From assembly GCF_012972705.2 (NCBI RefSeq), contig NZ_JABCSC020000003.1:1-64000 (forward strand): 64,000 bases of DNA, written 5' to 3'. This document shows, in pieces, positions 8,345 through 18,727 of the stretch (the stretch's first letter is position 1; each line of letters begins with the position of its first letter). The translations under genes and the position numbers were made by a program. The notes below the pieces were generated by a model. That model ran no database searches. It saw only the letters and a list, made by a program, of their open reading frames with translations, and was not told the DNA's origin. The DNA is from Uliginosibacterium aquaticum. GTDB taxonomy: Bacteria; Pseudomonadota; Gammaproteobacteria; Burkholderiales; Rhodocyclaceae.

Positions 8345-9850
8345 ATGAGCGATCTCTACGAAGTCAGTCACTGGATCAACGGCGCCGCCCAGCGCGGCAC
8401 GCCAGTCGCCACGCAGGATATTTTCAACCCCGCCACCGGCGCGGTGCAGGGCAAGCTGCTGCTGGGCAGCAGCGCCGATCTGGAGGCTGCCGTGGCGGCG
8501 GCCGCCGCAGCCTTCCCGGCCTGGGCCGCGAAGTCTGCGCTGGCCCGCGCCCGGGTGTTCTACAAGTTCCTCGCCATCGTGCAGGAGCGCTCGGCGGTGC
8601 TGGCCGATTGCCTGGTGCGCGAACATGGCAAGACCTTCCCGGATGCGATGGGCGAAGTTGCGCGCGGCATCGAGAACATCGAGTTTGCCACCGGCATTCC
8701 GCAACTGCTCAAGGGCGATTTCAGCGACCAGATCGCCACCGGCATCGATGCCTGGACCCTGCGCCAGCCGCTCGGCGTGGTCGCCGGCATCACGCCCTTC
8801 AACTTCCCGGCGATGGTGCCGCTGTGGATGTTCCCGCTGGCGATTGCCTGCGGCAACACCTTCGTGCTGAAACCCTCCGAGCGCGACCCGGCGGCCAGCC
8901 TGCTGATGGCGGAATGGCTCAAGGAAGCCGGTCTGCCGGATGGCGTGTTCAACGTGGTGCAGGGCGACCGAGCTATCGTTGAAGCCATCCTGGCCCATCC
9001 GCAGATCGAGGCGGTGAGCTTCGTGGGCTCCACGCCGGTGGCCGAATCCATCTACCGTGCCGGCACGGCAGCCGGCAAGCGCGTGCAGGCCCTGGGCGGC
9101 GCCAAGAACCACCTGGTGGTAATGCCGGATGCGGATATCGCGATGGCCGCCGATGCGTTGATTGGTGCGGCGTTTGGCGCGGCGGGCGAGCGCTGCATGG
9201 CGATCTCGGTGGCGGTGGTGGTGGGCGATGTGGGCCCGGCCCTGATCGAGGCCCTGAAGAGCCGTATCGCCGCGCTGAAGGTCGGCGAAGGCCATCAGGA
9301 CAAGGTCGACATGGGCCCGGTGATCACCGCCGAAGCCTGTGCCCGCATCAAGCGCCTGATCGGCGAGGGCGTAGCGGCCGGGGCCGAGGCGGTGGTCGAT
9401 GGCCGCGCGATCGCGGTGCCGGGCTTCGAAGCCGGTTATTTCGTCGGCCCGACCCTGCTCGATGGCGTGACGCCGGACATGATCGTCTATCGCGAAGAGA
9501 TCTTCGGCCCGGTGCTGTGCATCGTGCGAATGCCGGATCTGCCCTCTGCCGTGAAGCTCATCAACGATCACGAATTCGGCAATGGCGTGGCGATCTACAC
9601 CCGCGATGGTGGTGTGGCGCGTGAATTCGTGCGGCATATTCGTGTCGGCATGGTCGGCGTGAATGTGCCGCTGCCGGTGCCGATGGCCTTCTCCAGCTTC
9701 GGTGGCTGGAAGCGCAGCCTGTTCGGCGATCACCACGCTTACGGCCCGGAAGGCGTGCGCTTCTACACCCGGCAGAAAGCGGTGATGCAGCGCTGGCCGG
9801 ACAGCCAGTCGGCCAAGGGCCCGGAGTTTGCATTCCCGCAGATGGGCTGA
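8345..9850 (+). CDS. mmsA: CoA-acylating malonate/methylmalonate-semialdehyde dehydrogenase
   Basis: 501 residues from ATG 8345, the family length; a GTG at 8330 that overlaps the preA stop would add five residues. It is an aldehyde dehydrogenase fold with the NAD-binding [18 protein letters not shown], the catalytic Cys in [10 protein letters not shown] and [10 protein letters not shown]. The [14 protein letters not shown] and [14 protein letters not shown] segments are typical of MMSDH. In this operon it would convert malonate semialdehyde from beta-alanine to acetyl-CoA (or methylmalonate semialdehyde to propionyl-CoA) with CO2 release, closing the pathway to central metabolism. Valine catabolism is an alternative role, but no other valine genes are nearby. 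Confidence 0.9.
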   Translation: MSDLYEVSHWINGAAQRGTPVATQDIFNPATGAVQGKLLLGSSADLEAAVAAAAAAFPAWAAKSALARARVFYKFLAIVQERSAVLADCLVREHGKTFPDAMGEVARGIENIEFATGIPQLLKGDFSDQIATGIDAWTLRQPLGVVAGITPFNFPAMVPLWMFPLAIACGNTFVLKPSERDPAASLLMAEWLKEAGLPDGVFNVVQGDRAIVEAILAHPQIEAVSFVGSTPVAESIYRAGTAAGKRVQALGGAKNHLVVMPDADIAMAADALIGAAFGAAGERCMAISVAVVVGDVGPALIEALKSRIAALKVGEGHQDKVDMGPVITAEACARIKRLIGEGVAAGAEAVVDGRAIAVPGFEAGYFVGPTLLDGVTPDMIVYREEIFGPVLCIVRMPDLPSAVKLINDHEFGNGVAIYTRDGGVAREFVRHIRVGMVGVNVPLPVPMAFSSFGGWKRSLFGDHHAYGPEGVRFYTRQKAVMQRWPDSQSAKGPEFAFPQMG

Positions 9851-11329
<1,479 letters not shown>

Positions 11330-11348
11330 ACAGGATCAGGAGCCCATC

Positions 11349-12611
11349 ATGGACATGAAGACAAGCACAAATATCGACGCGCTGCGCATCAACGGCGAGC
11401 GTCTGTGGGATTCGCTGATGACGCTGGCGCAGATCGGTGCCACCGAGAAGGGCGGCGTGTGCCGGCTCGCCCTGACCGATCTCGACCGCCAGGGGCGCGA
11501 TCTGGTTGTGGGCTGGGCGAAGGAAGCCGGCATGAGCGTGACGGTCGACAAGATCGGCAACGTGTTCATGCGCCGCGAAGGCCGCAATCCGGCGCTGCCA
11601 CCGGTGATGACCGGCAGCCATATCGACACCCAGCCCACCGGTGGCAAGTTCGATGGCAACTACGGCGTGCTCGCCGGGCTGGAAGTGATCCGCACCCTCA
11701 ACGATCTCGGCATCGAAACCGAAGCGCCGCTGGAAGTGGCGTTCTGGACCAATGAGGAAGGCTCGCGCTTCGTGCCGGTAATGATGGGCTCGGGTGTGTT
11801 CGCCAAGGCCTTCACGCTGGAGCATGCCTACGCCGCGACCGACACCGAGGGCAAGAAGGTCGGCGAGGAGCTCGCCCGCATCGGCTACATCGGTGAAGAG
11901 GAGCCGGGTGATCACCCGATTGGCAGCTACTTCGAGACCCACATCGAGCAGGGCCCGGTGCTGGAAGATCATGACAAGGTGATCGGCGTGGTGCAGGCCG
12001 TGCTGGGCATCCGCTGGTATGACTGCACCGTGACCGGCATGGAGGCGCACGCCGGCCCCACGCCGATGCCGCTGCGCCGAGATGCCTTGCAGGTCGCCAC
12101 CCGCCTGATGCAGGAAGTGGTGGCGCTGGCCAATCGCCATGCGCCGCACGGCCGTGGCACGGTGGGCATGGTCCATGTGCATCCGAACAGCCGCAACGTG
12201 ATTCCGGGCCGGGTGAAGTTCTCCATCGACCTGCGCAACGAGAGCGATGCGGCGGTCGACGCGATGGATGCCGAGATCCGCGCCTATGCCGCCGCGCTGG
12301 CCGCCGAAACCGGGCTGGGCATCCAGATCGAGCTGGTCTCGCAATACCCGGCCCAGCCCTTCGAGCCGGGCTGTATCGCGGCGGTGGCGAAGGCGGCGGA
12401 GAAGCTGGGTTACTCGGCGATGCCGGCGGTTTCGGGTGCCGGCCATGACGCGGTCTACATGGCCCGCCTCGCGCCGGCCGGGATGATCTTCATCCCTTGC
12501 AAGGACGGCATCAGCCACAACGAGATCGAGGACGCCAAGCCCGAGCACATCACCGCCGGCTGCAACGTGCTGCTGCACGCGATGCTGGAGCGCGCCGGCG
12601 TCTTGACCTGA
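11349..12611 (+). CDS. Zn-dependent beta-ureidopropionase / N-carbamoyl amino acid hydrolase
   Basis: 420 residues from ATG 11349, with CAGGAG upstream; an upstream in-frame start at 11199 lies inside hydA and is discarded. M20-family amidase/hydantoinase fold: metal motifs TGSHIDTQPTGGKFDGNYG, FWTNEEGSRF with the catalytic Glu, and the lid-domain dimer with EAHAGPTPMPLRRDA and PNSRNVIPG; the last His ligand is in GISHNEIED. It releases ammonia, CO2 and beta-alanine from N-carbamoyl-beta-alanine, the third step of the reductive pathway (the role of PydB in pseudomonads). It is convergent with the next gene, with only 4 bp between the stop codons. Confidence 0.93.
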   Translation: MDMKTSTNIDALRINGERLWDSLMTLAQIGATEKGGVCRLALTDLDRQGRDLVVGWAKEAGMSVTVDKIGNVFMRREGRNPALPPVMTGSHIDTQPTGGKFDGNYGVLAGLEVIRTLNDLGIETEAPLEVAFWTNEEGSRFVPVMMGSGVFAKAFTLEHAYAATDTEGKKVGEELARIGYIGEEEPGDHPIGSYFETHIEQGPVLEDHDKVIGVVQAVLGIRWYDCTVTGMEAHAGPTPMPLRRDALQVATRLMQEVVALANRHAPHGRGTVGMVHVHPNSRNVIPGRVKFSIDLRNESDAAVDAMDAEIRAYAAALAAETGLGIQIELVSQYPAQPFEPGCIAAVAKAAEKLGYSAMPAVSGAGHDAVYMARLAPAGMIFIPCKDGISHNEIEDAKPEHITAGCNVLLHAMLERAGVLT

Positions 12612-12615
12612 GCAC

Positions 12616-13665
12616 CTACCAGCCGCTGAAGCGTAAGCTGCGGATCGTGACCGGCAGCTGATGGATGCGCGCCTCGGCGGGCAGGGCATCGGTCTCGATC
12701 AGCACCTGCAGACGCTGATTGCGCGGATCGAGCGTGCCGGCCAGCTCTTCCGGCAGGCGGCGGGTGGAGGGCGCCGGGCCGAGGATGCGCCCCTGCAGCG
12801 TGACACGGTTGGGCAGCACGATGCGCACCGTCTCGCCGCTATGGGTCAGCCCCAATTCGCGGCCCTGCATGAAGGCCACCACATGCGGGCGGCCATGGCG
12901 CAGCACCAGCATCGGCTCGCCCTGGGAAACGCGCTGGCCGCGGGTGAGCATCAGGTTGTCCGCCGTGCCCGCCACCGGCGCCCGCACCGTCAGCTCTCCC
13001 ATCCGCGCCTCGAGGCTGGCCAGGCGCGCGCGCTGCTCGGCGGAGAAAGAGGCGCTGACCACTGGCAAGGGTGAAGGCGTGCTGCGCAGGATGCTCTCCT
13101 GCTGGGCCTGGATGCTGCCGAGCAGGGCCAACTCCTCGCCTTCCGCTGCCAGCACTTCGCCGCGCGTGGCGGCATCCCGGGCAGCCAGATCGCGCAGCAC
13201 CAGCACACGCTGATGCAGCGCCGCCTGGCGTTGCTGCAGGGCCTTCAGGGTCTGCCGCTGGGACTGCAGCTGAGCCTGATGGATGGCCACAGCCTCCTTG
13301 GCGCTCGCCGCCACATTGGCTGCACGCAGGACTTCGTATTCCGCCCGCAGCGCGGGGTTGTCCAGACGCAGCAGCACGCTGCCCTGCGTGACCTGGCTAC
13401 CGCTGCTGAGGTTCAGCTCGGTCACGGTAGCGTCCTGCGGTGCCTGCAGGCTGAGCTCTTCGAACATCACGAAGCCACGCGCCTCCACCCACAGCCACTC
13501 GCGGATGAAGTGGACGGCGACCCAGATCGCCGGGCTCAGGGCCAGCAGGGTGATCAGCAACCAGCGCAGACGCGGCGGCACACGCTTTGACTCCTGCGGT
13601 GGGAGGCTCAACCCCCCTTCGCGGCGCGGATCAGCGGCTTCCGGAATGCGGAATCGGATTTTCAT
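12616..13665 (-). CDS. HlyD-like periplasmic adaptor of the polysaccharide cluster
   Basis: 349 residues; the ATG overlaps the stop of the upstream gene (ATGA), so the longer frame from 13833 is not used. A basic cytoplasmic N-terminus is followed by one transmembrane helix (about 33-53, WLLITLLALSPAIWVAVHF), then a half lipoyl domain (EELSLQAPQDATVTELNLSSG), a long alpha hairpin rich in Gln/Ala/Leu (about 110-210) and the second half (MGELTVRAPVAGTADNLML, QPMLVL-like and beta-barrel). This is the membrane-fusion architecture of HlyD and of Alg44/BgsB-type adaptors, but without a PilZ domain. It is inferred to bridge the inner-membrane synthase to the TolC-like partner encoded next to it. No ABC or RND transporter gene is adjacent. 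Confidence 0.85.
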   Translation of the reverse strand: MKIRFRIPEAADPRREGGLSLPPQESKRVPPRLRWLLITLLALSPAIWVAVHFIREWLWVEARGFVMFEELSLQAPQDATVTELNLSSGSQVTQGSVLLRLDNPALRAEYEVLRAANVAASAKEAVAIHQAQLQSQRQTLKALQQRQAALHQRVLVLRDLAARDAATRGEVLAAEGEELALLGSIQAQQESILRSTPSPLPVVSASFSAEQRARLASLEARMGELTVRAPVAGTADNLMLTRGQRVSQGEPMLVLRHGRPHVVAFMQGRELGLTHSGETVRIVLPNRVTLQGRILGPAPSTRRLPEELAGTLDPRNQRLQVLIETDALPAEARIHQLPVTIRSLRFSGW

Positions 13666-15740
13666 GGACTGGCTTTCAGATAGGTTTCCAGGCTCTGCAC
13701 GGCGAAACCCGCCACCACGCCCTGCTCCGCCAGACTCTGGAGACCTTCCAGGTGCTCGCGCAAGGCGCTTTGGCCGGCGCGGAAATGGCTCTCGTCTGGC
13801 GCCAGCTCGGGTTCGATGCTCTGCGCCAGCCACAGCGCCTTGCCGGGCAGATTGGCGGCGATGCGCTGGATGCGCTCACGGGCCGAGGCGGCTGAAGTGG
13901 AATACAGCATGACCACCACGTCGTCAGCGCTGGCGGCTGCGCGGCAGGCCGCACACAGCCCGCCGGCATCGGCCACGAGGGCACGCCAGTGGATACTGAG
14001 GCCGATCGGCAGCGGGCTGATCGCCCGCAGTTCGGCCACCCGCCGGGCCAGTTCGCGCCAGGCCTGCGCCTCGCCCGACCCACTGCGCTCAGCGGCACTC
14101 AGCTGGTCCGGTTCGAGATCGAGCTGCAGGCCGTCGAAAGGCAGCTCGGCCAGGTTCCGCACGATGACCAGCAGGGTTTCGCCGCGCCCCGCGCGCAGCC
14201 AGTCCGGGTCACCCAGCAGCAGGCTGACGCGGCGGCCGGCACGCTGCTGCGCACGGATCTGCGCGGCCAGGCGCTGACGAGGGCCGGCCGCAGTGAGCTG
14301 CTGCAGATCGGCCGGGCTGAAGGACAGCCACACCTCGCTGACCAGCAGTTCGCCCAGCGCCCGCCGCACGGCCTCACCCTCCAGCGCCTGCAAACCGCCC
14401 CAGGCATACACGGCGCGACGCGCGGGCTGCACCGCCAGCAGGTTCGGACAAGCTTCGGCCGGCGGCTGGCGCAGCGCCTCCCAGCTGAGCCAGGCGGCGG
14501 CCGGTAGCAGGCAGCCCTGCGCGGTAAGCGGGCTGTCGTCACCGGCCGCCCAGGCACGCGCCTGAGCCGCAATCAAGGCGATGAGTGCAGTGAAGTGGGC
14601 GCTGCGCGCTGCGACCCAGCGCTCGATCGGGTCACCCGCCACGCCGGCCTTAAGCTGGGCGCGCTGGCCGGTTTCGCGTACGCGGCTGCCGCTGGCCGCT
14701 GCGGCAGCGGTGGCCAGGCGCAGTTCGGCCTGCGCATCGGCCTGTTCGTTGAGCATGGCCTCACGCCAGCGCGCCGCCTCGTCACGCTGCTGCTGCAGGA
14801 GCAGGCGGGCGCGCTCTACCCGGGCGGCGGACTCACGCCGCGTGCTGCGGGCAACGCCGGCCGCATCCAGCGGCAGTTCGAAGCTGATGCCGGCATTGAT
14901 GCTGGAGGCACGGCCGAGGTCGTCATCACGGCGTAGGTTGCCGGCTACATAGGCGTTAGCACGCAGCGGACTGCTGCTGGCACGGGCCAGCTCGTCCTGC
15001 AGGGTCTGCAAGGCCAGCAGGGCCTGATCGCTGGTCTGCTCCGCCGGCAAATCCAGCCCGCCGCCGGGGCCGGCCACGAGCTGGCCTGCAAAATCCGCGC
15101 GCCAGCGCCGCAGTTCACGCCCGAAGCGCAGCAGCTCGGCTGCGGCACTGGCTTGCTGGCGCTCGGCCTGGTTCAGGCTCAGGGCCAGCTCGCGCACCTC
15201 GCCCTCAAGCAGCAGGCCGGCCTGCTGGCGCTGTGCCAGTGCCGCACGGATCTGCGGTGCGGCAGCGAGGAAGTGGCGCGCCAGGGCCTGCTGCGCCTCG
15301 GCCCGGGCATAGCCGTAGTAACTGCTGCGCAAATCCTGCAGCAGGCGCTGGCGCAGGGCTTCGCGCTGGACCCGGCTGAGCAGTGCGTCGATGCCAGCAT
15401 AGCCGACGCGCAGACGCTGTTCGCCAGCCGTGCCGAGCAGCGGATAGCGCAGCCCCAGGCTGCCGAGCAGGCTGTGGTAATCGCGCGTGCCACCGCCGAA
15501 CTGCGGTTCATAGACGTTGGCCGCGCCGGCATCACCATACAGGCGCAGGCCGCCACTGGCCCGCTCTCGTTCGAGCTGCGACTCGGCCAGCTCGCGCTCG
15601 GCACCTGCCAGGGCGTAGTCCGGGTGGCTCTCCAGCGCGTCGGCGAAATCCTGCAGGCGGAATGCCGGCGCAGCCTGCACCGCGCCACCGCAAAGCAGCA
15701 GCAGGCAAGCGGCCAGACGGAGGAGGAAGGTGGCTGCCAT
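13662..15740 (-). CDS. TolC-like outer membrane protein fused to a GH18-like TIM barrel
   Basis: 692 residues from the ATG one base after the GT2 stop (TGACATG). A signal peptide (MAATFLLRLAACLLLLCGGAVQA) is followed by a TolC/OEP-type region to about 440: repeated coiled-coil segments such as ADALESHPDYALAGAERELA, Ala/Gln/Arg-rich helices and two similar halves. The remaining 250 residues form an alpha/beta domain with strands VSLLLGDPDWL, FDGLQLDLEP (536-543 reads DGLQLDLE, matching the GH18 pattern DGxxxDxE with the acid Glu), IGLSIHWR, DVVVMLYS and KALWLAQSIEP. The fusion suggests a secretion channel carrying its own glycosidase or glycan-binding barrel. I know of no characterised protein with this architecture. 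Overlaps the adaptor start by 4 bp. Confidence 0.8.
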   Translation of the reverse strand: MAATFLLRLAACLLLLCGGAVQAAPAFRLQDFADALESHPDYALAGAERELAESQLERERASGGLRLYGDAGAANVYEPQFGGGTRDYHSLLGSLGLRYPLLGTAGEQRLRVGYAGIDALLSRVQREALRQRLLQDLRSSYYGYARAEAQQALARHFLAAAPQIRAALAQRQQAGLLLEGEVRELALSLNQAERQQASAAAELLRFGRELRRWRADFAGQLVAGPGGGLDLPAEQTSDQALLALQTLQDELARASSSPLRANAYVAGNLRRDDDLGRASSINAGISFELPLDAAGVARSTRRESAARVERARLLLQQQRDEAARWREAMLNEQADAQAELRLATAAAAASGSRVRETGQRAQLKAGVAGDPIERWVAARSAHFTALIALIAAQARAWAAGDDSPLTAQGCLLPAAAWLSWEALRQPPAEACPNLLAVQPARRAVYAWGGLQALEGEAVRRALGELLVSEVWLSFSPADLQQLTAAGPRQRLAAQIRAQQRAGRRVSLLLGDPDWLRAGRGETLLVIVRNLAELPFDGLQLDLEPDQLSAAERSGSGEAQAWRELARRVAELRAISPLPIGLSIHWRALVADAGGLCAACRAAASADDVVVMLYSTSAASARERIQRIAANLPGKALWLAQSIEPELAPDESHFRAGQSALREHLEGLQSLAEQGVVAGFAVQSLETYLKASP

Positions 15741-15741
15741 G

Positions 15742-17025
15742 TCAGTAACGGGTCTTGCGCAGCACCCACCAGGGCGCCATGGAGGAATCGAGATGCTGGC
15801 GGGTGACCAGCTCGGCCAGGGTGGCAAAGGCATTCCACACGCGCGAGGCGAAGGTGAAGAAAGGGAACAGGGGCACGAAGGCGAGGTAAGGCCAATCCTG
15901 GCGGCGGCGCTCGGAGAGCAGCAGCAGGTAGCTCAGGAACAGGGCGCCGGTGAGCAGGGTGTAGAACACATAGGTGAGCCCCAGCACCGCCAGCAGCACC
16001 GGCCAGGGCAGGGACCAGACCAACCACAGGGTGGCGCCGACGATGATGAAGGGCATCACGAGCTGGAAGTAGACCCCGGTCCACATCAGCATGATGAAAT
16101 TGCGCCAGCCCAGCAGGCCCGGCCGCAGGCTGTGCCAGTGCTTGCGCACATAGAGGTAGAACAGGTCGCCATCCCAGCGCAGGCGCTGCTTGAAAAACAC
16201 CTTCCACTCGGTGGGCGCATCGGTGTGCCCCATGGCCAGCGGCTGGTGCTCGATGCGGTAGCGCTCGCGCGTGCCGAAGCGCTTCTTGATGCGCAGGGTG
16301 AGGTCCAGATCCTCGGCGGTGCCGGCATCCCAACCGCCGAGACTGTCGAGCAGGCTGGCCCGGAAGGCCCCGAAGGCCCCCGAGATGTTGTTGACCGTGT
16401 TGAAGGCGGTGAGCCCGGTGCGGGCGAGCTGGATGGTCAGCATGTATTCCAGCGCCTGCAGGCGGGCGACCAGACTGGCCGAGGCGTTGCGCACCCGCAA
16501 TGCACCGGAGACGCCGGCGACCTGCGGATCGGCGAAGGGGCGGGTGATGTGCCAGACCATGTCGTTGTCGAACGAGGTGTCGCCATCGAGCGCCAGCACC
16601 ACTTCGCCGGTCGCGAAATGGCGGCCGGCATTGAGGCTGGAGACCCGCCCGCCACGGGTGCGCTTGGGCAGGATCTTGAGGATGCGACTCGGATGACGGC
16701 GGGCGCTTTCCTGCCATTCGCGCGCAGCCAGATAGGTGGCGCGGTTCTGCACGGCACCATCGACCATGATCAGGATCTCGATGACGCCTGGGTAGGTCTG
16801 CTCGATAAGGGTTTCGACCGTCTTGCCCACGTCGCGGCCTTCCGAGTAGCAGGTGACGACGCAGCTCACGCGCGGCCGGAAGGCATCCAGCTGCGGGCGC
16901 GCCTTGCGCCGCAGCGCGTAGCTGATCACGCCCAGCCAGCACAAAAGGTAGGCCGGCAGCTCGAACAGCAGCACCAGCGGGAATACGGTCAGCAGGATCT
17001 CGGCCAGGCCGCGCGACTCGAACAT
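15742..17025 (-). CDS. Processive family-2 glycosyltransferase (polysaccharide synthase)
   Basis: 427 residues. An N-terminal membrane segment (about 8-36) precedes a GT-A domain with the processive-synthase signatures: Asp89 in MVDGA, D147-G-D149 in LALDGDTS, the catalytic-base acid in TAEDLDL (E238-D239) and Q280-RLRW. Three or four C-terminal transmembrane segments (about 305-385) follow. This is the cellulose/hyaluronan/mixed-linkage glucan synthase layout, shorter than BcsA and without PilZ. The sugar cannot be told from sequence. Spacing to the preceding regulator gene is 3 bp and to the next gene 1 bp, so it is one operon. The pairing of GT2 with an HlyD-like protein is known from BgsA/BgsB of Ensifer meliloti. 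Confidence 0.9.
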   Translation of the reverse strand: MFESRGLAEILLTVFPLVLLFELPAYLLCWLGVISYALRRKARPQLDAFRPRVSCVVTCYSEGRDVGKTVETLIEQTYPGVIEILIMVDGAVQNRATYLAAREWQESARRHPSRILKILPKRTRGGRVSSLNAGRHFATGEVVLALDGDTSFDNDMVWHITRPFADPQVAGVSGALRVRNASASLVARLQALEYMLTIQLARTGLTAFNTVNNISGAFGAFRASLLDSLGGWDAGTAEDLDLTLRIKKRFGTRERYRIEHQPLAMGHTDAPTEWKVFFKQRLRWDGDLFYLYVRKHWHSLRPGLLGWRNFIMLMWTGVYFQLVMPFIIVGATLWLVWSLPWPVLLAVLGLTYVFYTLLTGALFLSYLLLLSERRRQDWPYLAFVPLFPFFTFASRVWNAFATLAELVTRQHLDSSMAPWWVLRKTRY

Positions 17026-17028
17026 GGT

Positions 17029-18420
17029 TCAGGTCTCGATCTCGGTTTCCAGCCGCGAAGCCATCAGGCCCATCAGTTGATTGGCTTCGAGCGGCAGCCC
17101 GTCCGCTCCGGGCATGCTGACCACCGCGGTGGACAGCGCCAGCATCGCGGCGTTGGCCTGGCGCGAGGCCTGCCCCAGCTCGCGCATGCGTGACACCAGC
17201 AGACGCGCGCCGGCTTCGTCGGTATGCGGGGTGAGCAGCCAGATGTGGTCATCGTCACCACGGGTGGTGAGATCGGTGGTGCGCAAGGTCGCGCGCAGAC
17301 GCTCGGCGAATCCATCGATCAGGGTCGCGGTGACCGAGCGGCCCAGCGTACTTACCAGTTCCTCCAGGTTGCGCACACGCAGGCCGATCACGCTGAAGAA
17401 GTGGCTCTCGGGATAGCGCCGGGCCAGGGCAATCTGCCAGTCCAGCAGGCGTTCGAACAGCGCCGGCACGATGAAGTTGACCGTATCCAGCCCCGACAGC
17501 ACCGGCGACAGATTGCCCTGGCGCGCCAGCAACAGCCCGGCACCGCCCAGGCGATAGACCGCGATCGGACGTACCGGCAGACGCTCGGGCGAGCTGCTCG
17601 CGCCACAGGCCATGCACTGGCTGCGCACGTCGGCATCGACGAACAGATTTTTGCACTGGCGGCACTGCAGCTGCTCCAGCGGCCGGTCGTAATCCACCCC
17701 AATATGGCGCAGGGCGACCGAGCACTTGGGGCATTCGAGACGGTGCTGGCGCTGGAAGCTCTCCTGCTGATCGACATGGCCGCAAGTAAAGCAATGCAGC
17801 AGGCGGGTGCTGGTGATATCGATGCTGGCGCAGGACGGGCAGACGTCCACATGGTTCATGTGCGCGCTGCTGCACTGGTCGCACAGGCGCAGGCGATCGA
17901 CGACCACCTCGGTATCGAGGATGCGCCGACGGCTCCAGCGCTCGAGCCAGACGTAGGGATCTTCCCCCTCGGTGAGCAGGGTTTCGACCAGCGGATAGCG
18001 GTAATAAGCTGGCGCGGTCCAGTCCTTCACCGGATGCAGTCGTTGCGCCGGCCGGCACGCCAGGTACTGCGCCAGCGCCTCGCCGGGCGTGGCAGCCACA
18101 TGCGTCAGGCGCGCAGCCTGGGCCATGATCTCGTGGGCCTGTGCGTCCCGCCCGGCGGCGTCCACCGCAATACCATCAAGCAGGCTGGCGAGGCCTGGCG
18201 GCTCCGCACCGTCAGGCCGGGTCGCCAGGAACAGGGGCAGATGACTCAGGGCTGGCTGGGCCCGGATGGCGCGTACCCAGGCCGCCGCCTGCGGCCACGC
18301 AGAGGTCTCAAGCAGCACCGGAGCACGCAGCTCACCGACCAGCAAGGCTGCCAGCTCGACGCGCGGCATGCCTGCGACCAACACCGATGCTGGCTGCTCA
18401 CTGAGACCTATCCATTGCAT
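17029..18420 (-). CDS. TackOD1 zinc-ribbon protein with degenerate GGDEF, likely c-di-GMP effector
   Basis: 463 residues; the ATG has AAGGAAG upstream. Residues 1-105 resemble a receiver-like alpha/beta domain without obvious phosphoacceptor residues. About 140-275 is a TackOD1-type metal-binding domain with six CxxC pairs (Cys 180/183, 194/197, 210/213, 230/233, 253/256, 269/272) and the segment LRHIGVDYDRPL. About 285-463 is a GGDEF fold whose active site is RGDDD (387-391) instead of GGDEF, while the inhibitory-site motif R380-T-T-D383 is intact. Loss of catalysis with a kept I-site is the pattern of c-di-GMP receptors such as PelD. It heads the operon with the GT2, channel and adaptor genes and is presumably the switch for polymer synthesis. 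Confidence 0.85.
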   Translation of the reverse strand: MQWIGLSEQPASVLVAGMPRVELAALLVGELRAPVLLETSAWPQAAAWVRAIRAQPALSHLPLFLATRPDGAEPPGLASLLDGIAVDAAGRDAQAHEIMAQAARLTHVAATPGEALAQYLACRPAQRLHPVKDWTAPAYYRYPLVETLLTEGEDPYVWLERWSRRRILDTEVVVDRLRLCDQCSSAHMNHVDVCPSCASIDITSTRLLHCFTCGHVDQQESFQRQHRLECPKCSVALRHIGVDYDRPLEQLQCRQCKNLFVDADVRSQCMACGASSSPERLPVRPIAVYRLGGAGLLLARQGNLSPVLSGLDTVNFIVPALFERLLDWQIALARRYPESHFFSVIGLRVRNLEELVSTLGRSVTATLIDGFAERLRATLRTTDLTTRGDDDHIWLLTPHTDEAGARLLVSRMRELGQASRQANAAMLALSTAVVSMPGADGLPLEANQLMGLMASRLETEIET

Positions 18421-18727
18421 GTTGGGGACTTCCTTTTACGGCAGCTACAGATGTGCGCTGCCAGCGGCCAGATCCTCACTTGCCTGATCCAGGATCAATG
18501 CGGGCCGGGCTGGCGGCCGGGAGGCTGCGCCCGGTACGGCGGCGGATTATAACTTGGCCGGACAAACGCCCACCCCAGGCGAAAACGCAAGATCCGTCAA
18601 ATCCAACAACATTGTGCGAATCCGCCCCAGAGATGGTTATGAGGGCCAGAACGGCAATTTTGTTCAATACCTGAGTGGCCATACCGGGCAGTCTGGGCCA
18701 CTTCGATCTCGGCGGCGCAAAGACACC
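18421..18727. other. Divergent intergenic region
   Basis: About 300 bp separating the minus-strand polysaccharide operon from the plus-strand lysE-type gene. It must hold both promoters, but I see no element good enough to call; a GC-rich inverted stretch lies around 18505-18545 (GGGCCGGGCTGGCGGCC). No coding region is supported. Confidence 0.5.

Noticed and set aside
15730-17193. A 487-codon plus-strand frame opposite the GT2 gene
   Set aside because: The minus strand carries complete GT2 motifs and tight operon spacing; the plus frame is Gln/Gly/His-rich without structure.
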